Below, piece by piece: positions 52,240 through 61,567 of a stretch of 64,000 nt of DNA. Every line of letters begins with the position of its first letter. Within the stretch, counting starts at the first letter, position 1. Below the pieces are notes generated by a model. The model saw only the letters and a list, made by a program, of their open reading frames with translations. It did no database searches and was not told where the DNA came from. Where the stretch lies: assembly GCF_001681715.1 (NCBI RefSeq), contig NZ_LNWY01000012.1:124001-188000 (forward strand). Reading direction: 5' to 3'. The stretch is from Tritonibacter mobilis. Lineage in GTDB: Bacteria; Pseudomonadota; Alphaproteobacteria; Rhodobacterales; Rhodobacteraceae. The translations under genes and the position numbers were made by a program.

Positions 52240-53876
52240 ACCACCTACTGATTGCGCCCATCGTGCTGCCTGCGCTGGTGGCACCCTTTATTATCATGAC
52301 CTTGCGCTATCACATTGATCTACAGCGTATCTTCTCGCTGGCGACCAATGTTCTGCTGATCGCGATTGCGGCGGCGCTGGCGGTACAGGCGGCGGATGGC
52401 ACCGTCCAGGTCTACGAGCTTGGCGACTGGCAGGCCCCCTTTGGGATCGTACTGGTGCTGGACCGGCTCTCGGCGATGATGGTTTTGCTGACCACGGTGC
52501 TTGCGCTGGCGGTGAACCTCTATGCGGTGGGCAGCAAATGGGACGCGCGCGGCGCAAATTTCCATGCGTTGTTCCAGTTTCAGCTGATGGGCATCATCGG
52601 CGCCTTCCTGACCGGCGATGCCTTCAACCTCTTTGTGTTCTTTGAGGTGCTGCTGATTGCCTCCTATGGTCTGATGATCCACGGCGGCGGCGCGCGGCGC
52701 TTTCAGGCGGGCGTGCAATATGTGGTCTTCAACCTCCTTGGCTCCACGCTGTTCTTGTTCGCACTTGGCACCATCTACTCGGTCACAGGCACGCTCAATC
52801 TGGCCGATCTTGCGGTCCGTGTGGCTGAACTTCCTGCAGAAGACAGCGCGCTTATTCGCGTGGGTGCGGTGATGCTGCTTCTGGTTTTTGCGATCAAAGC
52901 CTCGCTCCTGCCGCTACACTTCTGGCTTCCTGCGTCTTATGCCAACGCTCCCGCCCCGGTGGCGGCACTCTTTGCGATCATGACCAAAGTGGGGGCCTAT
53001 TCCATCCTGCGCGTCTACACGCTGATCTTTGGCCCTGATGTCGCGGTTGTTGAAGGGCTGGTGGATAATTGGCTCCTTCCCGCCGCACTCCTGACCATCG
53101 CTATCGGTGCCATTGGTGTCTTGGGATCAAAGGACATCGGACGCCTGATGTCCTTCGGCGCGATCACCTCTGTCGGTACATTGCTGACGGCCATCGCGCT
53201 CTTCACTCCCGAGGCCACGGCAGCAGCACTTTACTACACGGTGCATTCCACACTGGCCGCAGCGGCCCTGTTCCTCGTGGCCGATATGGTGCGCGAACGC
53301 CAAGGCGGCGAGATCGCCCCCAAGCCTGTCATGGCGCAAAGCGGGCTGATCTCAGTGCTGTTCTTTGTGGCCGCGATCGCCACCGCAGGCATGCCACCGC
53401 TTTCGGGCTTTTTGGGCAAGCTGCTGATCCTTGATGCAGCCCGCGACAGCACACTTGTGGTCTGGGTCTGGGCGGTAATCTTGATCAGCTCTCTCATCAC
53501 CATCATGGGCTTTGCTCGCGCAGGTACGCTTATTTTCTGGAAGAGCCACGGTCTGACACAGGATCGCAGCCTTGAAGAGCCTGAAATTGAGCTGGAACAA
53601 GCCGATCAGGCGGATGCACCAAGTACTCCGCGCGCCCCCGCGCTGCCGTTTGTAGCGTGTTTCTCGCTCCTTGCGGGACTTGCTGCGCTCACACTTTTTG
53701 CCGGACCTGTGACGCGTTACACCACCGCAACCGCCGCCGATCTCTTTGCGCCTCAGGCCTATATCGAGACGGTTCTGGCCAATCGGGATCGCCCCGTGGT
53801 GGAGCCGGATCAAACACCCGGAGACAAGACACTGGATCTCGACGCTGGTGACACCACTTCGGAGGAGAACCACTAA
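52236..53876 (+). CDS. mrpD: Na+/H+ antiporter subunit D
   Basis: A 546-residue, roughly 14-helix NuoL/M/N-type subunit (LMGIIGAFLTGDAFNLFVFFEVLLIASYGLM; FWLPASYANAPAPVAALFAIMTKVGAY with the conserved lysine; GMPPLSGFLGKLLIL). It probably forms one of the ion paths. It has a longer acidic C-terminal tail (QTPGDKTLDLDAGDTTSEEN). The stop overlaps the next start by one base (TAATG). Confidence 0.94.
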   Translation: MNHLLIAPIVLPALVAPFIIMTLRYHIDLQRIFSLATNVLLIAIAAALAVQAADGTVQVYELGDWQAPFGIVLVLDRLSAMMVLLTTVLALAVNLYAVGSKWDARGANFHALFQFQLMGIIGAFLTGDAFNLFVFFEVLLIASYGLMIHGGGARRFQAGVQYVVFNLLGSTLFLFALGTIYSVTGTLNLADLAVRVAELPAEDSALIRVGAVMLLLVFAIKASLLPLHFWLPASYANAPAPVAALFAIMTKVGAYSILRVYTLIFGPDVAVVEGLVDNWLLPAALLTIAIGAIGVLGSKDIGRLMSFGAITSVGTLLTAIALFTPEATAAALYYTVHSTLAAAALFLVADMVRERQGGEIAPKPVMAQSGLISVLFFVAAIATAGMPPLSGFLGKLLILDAARDSTLVVWVWAVILISSLITIMGFARAGTLIFWKSHGLTQDRSLEEPEIELEQADQADAPSTPRAPALPFVACFSLLAGLAALTLFAGPVTRYTTATAADLFAPQAYIETVLANRDRPVVEPDQTPGDKTLDLDAGDTTSEENH

Positions 53877-54373
53877 TGAAGCTCCTGAACCGTCTTCTCC
53901 CGCACCCTCTGCTTACATTGATGCTGACAGTGATCTGGCAATTGCTGGTGAACAAGTTCTCGCTCAACTCGCTGTTGTTTGGGTTTCTCCTCGGCCTGTT
54001 GATCCCAATTGCGACCCAGCCCTATTGGCCCAATCGCCCCAAACTAAAGAGCCCGCTGCGGCTGGCGACCTATGTGCTGTTGGTGTTCTGGGATATCGTG
54101 ATCGCCAATATCACCGTGGCGCGGATCATCCTGTTCATGCCCAACAGCAAACGTCAGCCCACATGGGTCGAAATCCCACTGGACATCCGCACGCCCGAGG
54201 CCATCGCAATGCTTGGTGGAACCATCACCATGACACCGGGCACCCTGACTGCGGATATCTCGGCTGATGGGCGCTATTTGCTGGTTCACTGCCTGCACGC
54301 GCCCGACACCACTTCTGTCCGCGATGAAATCAAGACCCGCTATGAACGCCGCCTGAAGGAGATTTTCGAATGA
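53876..54373 (+). CDS. mrpE: Na+/H+ antiporter subunit E
   Basis: A 165-residue subunit: two to three membrane helices near the N-terminus (LLTLMLTVIWQLLVNKFSLNS, FGFLLGLLIPIATQ) followed by a cytosolic domain (ITMTPGTLTADISADGRYLLVHCLHAPD), which is the MrpE signature. Coupled at both ends to its neighbours by overlap. Confidence 0.93.
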   Translation: MKLLNRLLPHPLLTLMLTVIWQLLVNKFSLNSLLFGFLLGLLIPIATQPYWPNRPKLKSPLRLATYVLLVFWDIVIANITVARIILFMPNSKRQPTWVEIPLDIRTPEAIAMLGGTITMTPGTLTADISADGRYLLVHCLHAPDTTSVRDEIKTRYERRLKEIFE

Positions 54374-54639
54374 TCGAATACGCCTATATCTTCGCCTTCG
54401 GCTGTTTCGCCCTAGCGATGCTGATGAACCTGTGGAAAGTGGTAACTGGCACAGAGATCACCGACCGCATCCTTGCGCTTGATACGATGTTCATCAATTC
54501 CATCGCCTTGGTGGTGTTGTTCGGGGTGTTCTTGAGCTCGGAAATCTTCTTTGAAGCCTCGCTGATCATGGCCATGCTCGGCTTTATCTCCACGGTAGCT
54601 TATGCGCGCTTCTTGCTGCGCGGCAACATCATCGAGTGA
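54370..54639 (+). CDS. mrpF: Na+/H+ antiporter subunit F
   Basis: An 89-residue, three-helix subunit (YIFAFGCFALAMLMNLWKVV, ITDRILALDTMFINSIALVVLFGV). The TDRILALD motif is typical of MrpF. It overlaps mrpE by four bases (ATGA). Confidence 0.92.
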   Translation: MIEYAYIFAFGCFALAMLMNLWKVVTGTEITDRILALDTMFINSIALVVLFGVFLSSEIFFEASLIMAMLGFISTVAYARFLLRGNIIE

Positions 54640-54649
54640 GGAGACAGAC

Positions 54650-55027
54650 ATGATAATCGAACTTCTCATCACCGGGTTCATCGTAATGGGTGGCTTTTTT
54701 GGCTTTGTAGGCTCCTTTGGTCTGCTCAAGCTCAACGATCCAATGTCGCGCATGCATGCGCCCACCAAGGCAACGACACTCGGCGTTGGTGGTGTGCTTC
54801 TGGGCTCCATGCTGCATGCGGTGGTCTATGAGGGCCGCCTCTCGGCTCATGAGCTGCTGATCACCCTGTTTCTGCTGGTCTCCGCTCCGGTCACGGCAAA
54901 TTTTCTTGCCAAGGTGTTCATCAACCAGCAGACAAAGCCCAAAGACCTGCCCGTCCCTGGCGACTGCAAGCTCTGGGCGACGCATAACAAACCTGAACAT
55001 CGTTCGGCCGACACGCCCGAAGCCTAG
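54650..55027 (+). CDS. mrpG: Na+/H+ antiporter subunit G
   Basis: A 125-residue, three-helix subunit and the last member of the operon (GFFGFVGSFGLLKLNDPMSRMHAPTKATTLGVGGVLLGS is the family block). It starts ten bases after mrpF behind GAGGAGA. With subunits A to F present in order, the antiporter is complete. Confidence 0.92.
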   Translation: MIIELLITGFIVMGGFFGFVGSFGLLKLNDPMSRMHAPTKATTLGVGGVLLGSMLHAVVYEGRLSAHELLITLFLLVSAPVTANFLAKVFINQQTKPKDLPVPGDCKLWATHNKPEHRSADTPEA

Positions 55028-55060
55028 CGTTTTGGGACCGGCCATCCCCCGGAGGCCCCG

Positions 55061-57223
55061 ATGCACGCACCCCGTCTTCCCCTGACCCGCGATCTGGTTC
55101 TGGTGGGAGGCGGCCATACCCACGCGCTATTGCTGCGGATGTGGGGGATGCAGCCGCTGCCGGGCGTGCGTCTCACCCTGATCAACCCCGGCCCCACCGC
55201 GCCCTATTCCGGCATGTTGCCGGGATTTGTCGCCGGTCATTACAACCGCGATGCGCTCGACATTGATCTTGTAAAGCTCGCACGTTTTGCCGGGGCGCGG
55301 CTCATTCTGGGGGCCGCCGAAGAGATCGACCCCGAGGCCAGGCGCATTACCGTGCCGGGCCGCCCGGCCATCTCCTATGATGTGGCCTCGATCGATATCG
55401 GCATTACCTCGGCCATGCCAGAGTTGCCGGGCTTTGCCGATTTCGCCATTCCTGCCAAACCCTTGGGAGAGTTTTCCGCAAGCTGGGACGCCTTTCGTGC
55501 AGGCACTGAACCGGCCCGGATCGCCTGCATCGGCGGTGGTGTTGCTGGGGTGGAGCTGATCCTCGCCATGTCGCATGCCCTGCGCCAGAAGAACCGTCTG
55601 GCACAGGCGACTTTGATCGACAGTGATACCGCGCTCTCGGTGCTGAGTTCTCAGAGCCAATCGCGCCTACGCAAGGCGCTGGATGCGCAGGGTGTTACGG
55701 TGCTGGAACAGGCTCCGATAGATCGCCTGAGCGAAGGACGTATTCACCTCAAGGACGGGCGCGACATCTCCAGCGATTTCATTGTTGGCGCTGCGGGCGC
55801 GCGGGCCTATGGCTGGCTTGCGACCTCCGGGCTTGCGCTCCATGATGGCGCGCTTGTGGTCTCTGAGCGCCTTCAGACCTCTGACCCTCATGTCTTTGCC
55901 ACCGGCGATTGCGCCTATATGGCGCATGCCCCGCGCCCCAAGGCGGGCGTCTTTGCGGTGCGGCAAGCGCCGGTGCTCTTTCACAACCTCAAGGCCATGC
56001 TGGCAGGCGGTGCCTTCAGGAGTTATCAGCCGCAGCAGGATTACCTCAAACTCATCTCCATGGGCGGAAAATCCGCTCTTGCGGATCGCAACGGGCGCAG
56101 CTTTTCGGGTGGGCTGTTGTGGCGCTGGAAAGATCACATCGACCGTAAATTCATGGGGAAATTCACGTCCCTGCCGGTCATGTCGCCACCCGCCCTGCCC
56201 CGCGTCCACGCCAAGGGCATGCAGGAGGCATTTGGCTCAAAACCCATGTGCGGCGGCTGCGGTTCAAAGGTCGGGCGCACGGCGCTACGCCACGGGCTGA
56301 GCACCTACCACGGGGCGTCGCGCCCGGATGTGACCTCGCTGCCTGGCGACGACGCAGCGCAGTTGACGGTCGGCGGGACCATGCAGGTCATCAGCACCGA
56401 CCACTTGCGCGCCTTTACCGAAGACCCGGTGGCGATGACCGCGATCACTGCGCAACATGCGCTCAATGACATCTGGGCGATGGGCGCACGCCCACAGGCC
56501 GCCACCGTCACCCTGATCCTACCCCGCCAGACGCCCGAACTACAGGAACGCCTCCTGTCCGAGATCATGGAAACCGCCCACCAAGAGATGAAAGCCGCAG
56601 GTGCCGCCATCGTGGGCGGCCACACCTCTTTGGGGGAGGAACTCACCGTCGGCTTCACCATCACCGGACTCTGTGACGCGCGCCCCATCACCCTTGCTGG
56701 CGCATGCGCGGGCGATCACCTGATCCTGACCAAACCCTTGGGATCAGGCACGATTTTAGCCGCAGAAATGACGGGACAGGCCCGCGGGGCTTGGGTCGCG
56801 GGCGCGCTTGATCTTATGTGTCAGAGCCAGCGCAACGCCGCCAAGGTCCTGCGCCCCGTGGCGCGCGCCATGACCGATGTCACGGGCTTTGGTCTGCTAG
56901 GTCACTTGCAGGGTCTGTGCGAGGCCTCGCATCTGGGCGCAGAGATCACATTTGACGCGATCCCATTGATGGAGGGCGCACGTGACCTGGCCGAGGCAGG
57001 CGTGCGGTCCACGATCTTTGACGACAATGCAGCTCTTTTGCCCGGCATTGGCACCGCAGGCACGCGGGCGCTGCTGGTTGATCCGCAGACCTCGGGCGGT
57101 CTCTTGGCCTGTGTCGCCCCCGAACATGCCGCGCAGGTGTTCGAGCAGCTTAAAAACTACGGCTACCGCGCTGCGAAGATTGGCGAAATGCGTGGTTCTG
57201 ACGAGGGTATCGTGCCGCGATAA
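55061..57223 (+). CDS. selD: Fusion of FAD-dependent oxidoreductase and selenide, water dikinase (SelD)
   Basis: A 720-residue two-part protein. Residues 1-375 are an NDH-2-like pyridine nucleotide-disulfide oxidoreductase (LVLVGGGHTHALLL, then IACIGGGVAGVELI and SDPHVFATGDCAYM). Residues 390-720 are SelD, which makes selenophosphate from selenide and ATP: the active-site loop is CGGCGSKVGR with C400 in place of the E. coli Cys17 and K403 as its lysine, then LPGDDAA, STDHLRAF, VGGHTSLGEE and DVTGFGLLGH. Fusion of these two is known in other bacteria. It is convergent with the tRNA selenouridine synthase gene, six bases apart. The oxidoreductase part may deliver reduced selenium; this is unproven. 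Confidence 0.93.
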   Translation: MHAPRLPLTRDLVLVGGGHTHALLLRMWGMQPLPGVRLTLINPGPTAPYSGMLPGFVAGHYNRDALDIDLVKLARFAGARLILGAAEEIDPEARRITVPGRPAISYDVASIDIGITSAMPELPGFADFAIPAKPLGEFSASWDAFRAGTEPARIACIGGGVAGVELILAMSHALRQKNRLAQATLIDSDTALSVLSSQSQSRLRKALDAQGVTVLEQAPIDRLSEGRIHLKDGRDISSDFIVGAAGARAYGWLATSGLALHDGALVVSERLQTSDPHVFATGDCAYMAHAPRPKAGVFAVRQAPVLFHNLKAMLAGGAFRSYQPQQDYLKLISMGGKSALADRNGRSFSGGLLWRWKDHIDRKFMGKFTSLPVMSPPALPRVHAKGMQEAFGSKPMCGGCGSKVGRTALRHGLSTYHGASRPDVTSLPGDDAAQLTVGGTMQVISTDHLRAFTEDPVAMTAITAQHALNDIWAMGARPQAATVTLILPRQTPELQERLLSEIMETAHQEMKAAGAAIVGGHTSLGEELTVGFTITGLCDARPITLAGACAGDHLILTKPLGSGTILAAEMTGQARGAWVAGALDLMCQSQRNAAKVLRPVARAMTDVTGFGLLGHLQGLCEASHLGAEITFDAIPLMEGARDLAEAGVRSTIFDDNAALLPGIGTAGTRALLVDPQTSGGLLACVAPEHAAQVFEQLKNYGYRAAKIGEMRGSDEGIVPR

Positions 57224-57229
57224 CCCGTC

Positions 57230-58282
57230 TTAAAGAGCTGCCATCACCTCCAATACGCGCGCTGCGGCCTGCATGCGATCCGACGCGCTCAATCCCGGCA
57301 GCGCAATCTGGCGCTGGGTGCTTACTGCGTAGCGGCTGCGAGCCTTGCGGTAGGCGGGATCGTAATGATCCGCCATCAGCCGCGCCACCAGTGCCGGTTT
57401 ATCCCCCGCCGCGATCAGCTTGAACCAGTCCTCCACCACCGCACCAGAGCGATGTTCCCTGAGAGGTTCGAGCTTTTCGCGCAGGTGGTCCGCGTCTGAC
57501 AGAATGTCATCGTAAGCCTCAACCAGATAGGCGCAGCGGGCCTCAAACGGCACCTCCAGATCAATCCTCGGCGCGGCTTTCATCGCCTCCCACAGGCTGG
57601 GCGGCAGGATACGCGCCCCGATCTTGCTGGCTTCGGCCTCCACCAACACCGGGCGCGCCGAGTCCATCCGCGCCAGCGCGCAGGCAATATAGCTCTCAAA
57701 CCGTTTCTGACTTGGTTGCCCTCCCGGCATCTCGCCCAAGAGCGACCCCCGATGCCCGGCAAGCCCCTCCAGATCCAGCACCTGACCGCCCATCCCGGCG
57801 ACCTGCTGCAAAATCTCGGTCTTGGCGGTGCCGGTCAACCCATCCAGCAAGATCAGCCGATGCGACAGCTCCGCCTCATAGAGCGCGGCATGCACCAGAC
57901 GGCGATAGCTCTGGTAGCCGCCCTGAACCACCTCGGCCCGCCAGCCGATCTGGCTCAACATCCACGTAAAACTGCCCGAGCGCTGCCCGCCGCGCCAGCA
58001 ATAGACCAGAGGTTTCCAGCTGCCGTCGTGATGGCTCAGCCGCTGCTCGATGTGGGTGGCGGCATTGCGAAACACCATGGCCGCGCCGATCTTACGGGCA
58101 CGAAAGGGGCTTTCCTGCACATAGATCGTGCCCACCTCTGCCCGTTCCTCATTGTCGAGCACCGGCAGGTTGATCGCGCCGGGCACATGGTCCTCGGCAT
58201 ATTCTGCAGGGCTGCGCACATCGATCACCGTGTCATGCCCGTGCGAGAGAAATTCGGAAAGTGTTTGAAACGTCAGAGCCAT
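57230..58282 (-). CDS. mnmH: tRNA 2-selenouridine synthase (SelU/MnmH)
   Basis: A 350-residue enzyme that changes 2-thiouridine at the tRNA wobble position to 2-selenouridine with selenophosphate. The N-terminal rhodanese domain starts DTVIDVRSPAEYAEDHVPGA, and C95 in LVYCWRGGQRSGS is the catalytic cysteine. The P-loop-type domain has LDGLTGTAKTEIL. I chose ATG 58282 because it matches the family's N-terminus; the upstream frame is open, and the GGAG near this ATG is very close. SelD is encoded face to face with it, so the cell has the tRNA selenium route; no selA or selB is in the window. Confidence 0.93.
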   Translation of the reverse strand: MALTFQTLSEFLSHGHDTVIDVRSPAEYAEDHVPGAINLPVLDNEERAEVGTIYVQESPFRARKIGAAMVFRNAATHIEQRLSHHDGSWKPLVYCWRGGQRSGSFTWMLSQIGWRAEVVQGGYQSYRRLVHAALYEAELSHRLILLDGLTGTAKTEILQQVAGMGGQVLDLEGLAGHRGSLLGEMPGGQPSQKRFESYIACALARMDSARPVLVEAEASKIGARILPPSLWEAMKAAPRIDLEVPFEARCAYLVEAYDDILSDADHLREKLEPLREHRSGAVVEDWFKLIAAGDKPALVARLMADHYDPAYRKARSRYAVSTQRQIALPGLSASDRMQAAARVLEVMAAL

Positions 58283-58371
58283 GCTCCATTTCTTATAACC
58301 ACAAGGCACACAACAAAACATGAAACCGCGCTACAGCACCAGAGCCTGCCACCACCAGACGGAATACCGCG

Positions 58372-58842
58372 ATGTCAGACACCGAATTGGAGATCGACAC
58401 ACAGCCCGCCACCCTGATCCGCCGCCTCAATCAGATTGCGGTGGCGCGGTTTGCATCCGTTATGGCGGCTGCTCAGCTGGACCTCACGCCGGTGCAATAC
58501 GCGGCCCTTTCGGCCCTGACTGAACATCCGGGGGTTGATCAGGCAACATTGGCCACGCTTGTGGGGTATGACCGGGCGACCCTTGGCAAAGTTGTGGAAC
58601 GGCTGGAGGCAAAATCGCTACTGGTCCGCGAGGTTGATCCTCGCGATCGGCGCGCACGCTGTCTGCGCATCACGCAGGAGGGCGACTGGCTGGTCTCCAA
58701 GGCGCAGCCTCTCGTCAGCGCTCTTCAGCCGCAAATCCTGAACGGGCTCAACGCCGCCGAGCGTGAAGAGCTGATCTATCTGTTGAAAAAGGTGACCCGC
58801 GCGCAGGCGACCACCGCTCAGGGCGCGCATCCTGTACGCTAA
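58372..58842 (+). CDS. MarR-family regulator
   Basis: A 156-residue winged-helix regulator. The DNA-binding part reads YAALSALTEHPGVDQATLATLVGYDRATLGKVVERLEAKSLLVREVDPRDRRARCLRITQEG, which is the complete MarR pattern with the wing DPRDRRAR. The ligand is unknown. It is divergent from mnmH (about 90 bases between), but a link to selenium is only positional. Confidence 0.9.
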   Translation: MSDTELEIDTQPATLIRRLNQIAVARFASVMAAAQLDLTPVQYAALSALTEHPGVDQATLATLVGYDRATLGKVVERLEAKSLLVREVDPRDRRARCLRITQEGDWLVSKAQPLVSALQPQILNGLNAAEREELIYLLKKVTRAQATTAQGAHPVR

Positions 58843-58849
58843 CCGGGCA

Positions 58850-59152
58850 TCAGCCCCGTTTTCGTGCCAATTCCAGCCGTGCCTCTGTCATCGACAAATC
58901 CGCAATAATCTGGCGACGCTTGCTGCGATCCCCAGTTTCGCGCAGCTCCTCGCGCAAACGCGCCAATTCCCGGCTCAGCGACACGACCTCCGGCACCGCG
59001 CCATTGTCTTTTAGAATACGGTTCATGACGGCGTTTTCCGGGTCATCGCAGGGCGGCAGAGGTCGTCCAGCCCCTTCGAGATTGTCAAAGGCTCCGTCTT
59101 TTTCCGCCGCAGCGATGCGCGCGTTGATCAGGTCAATCAGCGGATGGTCCAT
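58850..59152 (-). CDS. DUF1992 (DnaJ homologue subfamily C28-like) protein
   Basis: A 100-residue conserved protein. The start HPLIDLINARIAAAEKDGAFDNLEGAGRPLPPCDDPENAV is the DUF1992 signature. No J-domain is present, and no function is known. The start at 59152 gives the family's usual N-terminus (MDHPLIDLI); the longer frame has no ribosome site. The stop is only eight bases from the stop of the convergent MarR gene. Confidence 0.82.
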   Translation of the reverse strand: MDHPLIDLINARIAAAEKDGAFDNLEGAGRPLPPCDDPENAVMNRILKDNGAVPEVVSLSRELARLREELRETGDRSKRRQIIADLSMTEARLELARKRG

Positions 59153-59212
59153 GGACAGGAAACTAGGAGCTCTGCCCGCTGCTGGCAATAGCAGCGGACA
59201 GATCAAAGCTAC

Positions 59213-59626
59213 TTAACGCAATGCGTCGATGCGCACTTGATCCGTGCTCGGGAAGTCGGGATCTTCATAAATGCGCACGGCGCGGATCAGATCGCCCTCA
59301 AATTCAAAGACATTGCAAAACCGCCCCTGCGAGACGGTGCCATCAGGAAAAGCCGTACCGTCCGACATCTCTCCCCACACACGTCCCTCGACAACCACGG
59401 TATCGCCTGCCTCGATGATGTGCAGACCTTCAATGTCGTGCTTCAGCCAGTTGAGCATAGCACCCATTTTTTCACCAAACCGCTGCATGTCTGCCTTGCC
59501 TTTGCCGCTGCCAAACTTGGGAAAGAGCAACTCCACATCATCAGTGTAAAGATCCATCAATCGCACATCGCGATGATCCACATACTCAAAATAGAGACGC
59601 ACGATGTCCTGCCGACTTAAGGGCAT
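59213..59626 (-). CDS. NTF2-like/SnoaL-type protein
   Basis: A 137-residue single-domain protein of the NTF2-like fold (SRQDIVRLYFEYVDHRDVRLMDLYTDDVELLFPKFGSGKG, then VVEGRVWGEMSDGTAFPDGTVSQGRFCNVFEFEGDLI). Such proteins are isomerases, hydrolases or binding domains; no catalytic set is clear. AAGGAA lies seven bases before ATG 59626. It precedes the DUF1992 gene on the same strand. Confidence 0.78.
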   Translation of the reverse strand: MPLSRQDIVRLYFEYVDHRDVRLMDLYTDDVELLFPKFGSGKGKADMQRFGEKMGAMLNWLKHDIEGLHIIEAGDTVVVEGRVWGEMSDGTAFPDGTVSQGRFCNVFEFEGDLIRAVRIYEDPDFPSTDQVRIDALR

Positions 59627-59704
59627 AACCTATTCCTTTTGCTTCATATTCTTCCTTGGCATGTGGTCAGTGACTGGCACGCTTTCAAGTTGCGCCAATG
59701 AAAT

Positions 59705-59732
59705 ACCCCCGCCAGATCTCTCCAGCGGGGGT
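59705..59732 (-). terminator. Hairpin after the 5'-nucleotidase gene
   Basis: ACCCCCGC (59705-59712) pairs with GCGGGGGT (59725-59732) over a 12-base loop. On the minus strand it is followed by ATTTCATT, a weak T run. It lies about 72 bases past the nucleotidase stop. A small GGTCAG/CTGACC stem at 59772-59788 lies in between. Confidence 0.5.
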
Positions 59733-59803
59733 TAGCGGATATTGCACTATAGTTTCACAGGTGAGACATCGGGTCAGGATTTCTGACCATGTCGGGCCTG
59801 ACC

Positions 59804-61384
59804 TTACTTCTTGGTGATACGACCGTCGGTGTAGGCACTGTAGGGGCCAACTTCGGCAAGATATTCGGCCACCACATCGGCCAAGTCAGGGCCAAAGTCA
59901 TAGGCGTTTTTGTCGTCACCGGCGAAGACCTTGTAGCCGTCGCCACCGTTGCGCACGTAGTTGTTGGACACCACGCCGTAGGTTTTCGCCGGATCAATCG
60001 CGACCCATGCGTCCCCCTCCATGACCATCACATCAGAGATCCGGGAACCCGGCTCTTTGGACGCATCAAAGGCGAACTTCATCCCGGCAACCTGTGGGAA
60101 GCGACCGGCACCCTCTTCGATCTGACCAACACCGTTTTCCAATGCCTCAATCATCGCCTGACCGGAAACCTCGAAGGTCGAGAGCGTGTTCTGGAACGGC
60201 AGTACGCTCAGCACTTCGCCCATGGTCACCTCACCCGCATCGATCGAGGAGCGCAGGCCGCCGCCATTCTGGATCGCGATGGTCACGCCCTGATCCTTGA
60301 CCCGCGCCAGCATAGCGTCGGCAACCAGATTGCCCATCGAGCACTCGCCCGCCCGGCACACATCGCGTGACCCATCGACGATATCCTTGGTTTCGGCGAC
60401 GATCCGGGTTTTCATTTCTTCAATCGGCGCGCCCATCTCTTTGATACGGGACAACATATCCGCATCGGGGGTCACGGATGCATCCAGAAGGATTGGCTCA
60501 CCTTCGGCAGAAACGACATTGCCCTCATCATCAAAGGTCACGGTCAATTCGCCGAGGTATTTGGAGTAGGCATAGGCTTGCACCACGGGCACATCACCAA
60601 CCATGGTGGGGTAAGGGCCCGCCGCGCTGTCGGAGGTGTTGGACAGCAGGGTGTGCGAATGGCCGCCCACAACCAGATCCAGCCCGGGAACTTGCTCGGC
60701 AATCTCCATATCCTTGGCGAGCCCCACATGGGTCAGCGCGATGATCTTGTTCACACCTTCCGCCTTCAGCGCTTCGACATCGGCAGCCAGGCTGTCGATT
60801 TCATCCTGAAACACAACATTCGGCCCCGGCGAGGAGGTCTCGACCGTGTCAGTCGCAAGCGCAGAGATGATGCCGATTTTCTCGCCGCCGACCTCAAGCA
60901 CCACGTGATTGCCGACCTTGCCCTTCAAGAGCGGCTCGGACGTGAGGTCAAGATTTCCGGAGATCACCGGAAAGGACACGGTGTCGACGAATTTCTCAAG
61001 CCCCGCCGGGCCGTCGTCAAATTCATGGTTGCCCACAGCCATTGCATCATAGCCGATGTCTTCCATGAACTCGGCCTCGGCCGCACCTTTGTAGGTGGTA
61101 TAGAACAAAGACCCTTGGAAGGGATCGCCCGCATCCAACAGCAGGACATTTTGACCTTCGAGCGCAGAGCGCATCTCATCGACTTTGGCTTTTACGCGCG
61201 CAATGCCGCCAAAGCATTTCCCCTCTGCTTCATCCTCGGTGCCGCAGGTGGAATCATATTTGTTGATCGACTCGATGCGGCTGTGAATGTCGTTGGTGTG
61301 CAGGATGGTCAGCTTGTATTCCGCCGCAGCCATACCCGCGGTCAGACCCAGCGCAGCTGCCGATGTCAGTAAACGTGAAATCAT
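59804..61384 (-). CDS. Secreted bifunctional 5'-nucleotidase / UDP-sugar hydrolase-type phosphoesterase
   Basis: A 526-residue periplasmic enzyme. Signal peptide SRLLTSAAALGLTAGMAAA; metallophosphoesterase domain with LTILHTNDIHSRIE, LLDAGDPFQG, AVGNHEFDDG and VGGHSHTLLS; C-terminal nucleotidase domain with AIQNGGGLRSSID and YVRNGGDGYKVF. It should cleave phosphate from nucleotides outside the cytosol, which supplies phosphate and bases. The start at 61384 follows GAGGG by ten bases; the long open frame upstream has no signal peptide. It is divergent from the DUF952 gene. Confidence 0.92.
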   Translation of the reverse strand: MISRLLTSAAALGLTAGMAAAEYKLTILHTNDIHSRIESINKYDSTCGTEDEAEGKCFGGIARVKAKVDEMRSALEGQNVLLLDAGDPFQGSLFYTTYKGAAEAEFMEDIGYDAMAVGNHEFDDGPAGLEKFVDTVSFPVISGNLDLTSEPLLKGKVGNHVVLEVGGEKIGIISALATDTVETSSPGPNVVFQDEIDSLAADVEALKAEGVNKIIALTHVGLAKDMEIAEQVPGLDLVVGGHSHTLLSNTSDSAAGPYPTMVGDVPVVQAYAYSKYLGELTVTFDDEGNVVSAEGEPILLDASVTPDADMLSRIKEMGAPIEEMKTRIVAETKDIVDGSRDVCRAGECSMGNLVADAMLARVKDQGVTIAIQNGGGLRSSIDAGEVTMGEVLSVLPFQNTLSTFEVSGQAMIEALENGVGQIEEGAGRFPQVAGMKFAFDASKEPGSRISDVMVMEGDAWVAIDPAKTYGVVSNNYVRNGGDGYKVFAGDDKNAYDFGPDLADVVAEYLAEVGPYSAYTDGRITKK

Positions 61385-61567
61385 AGGATAAACCCTCACC
61401 TTTGTTATGCCACCTCTACCGGTGGTTGTTATGGTCTCAGTATTCGTGATCTTTGCCCAAACAGTCAAAACCAAACTTACGTGACAGACCGATGTAGACG
61501 CAGGGGAAACTTTGCGCTGCCCTGTGCATAAGCGCTCTTGCGTAAAGGGGGCGTCTGAGGGCATGAC

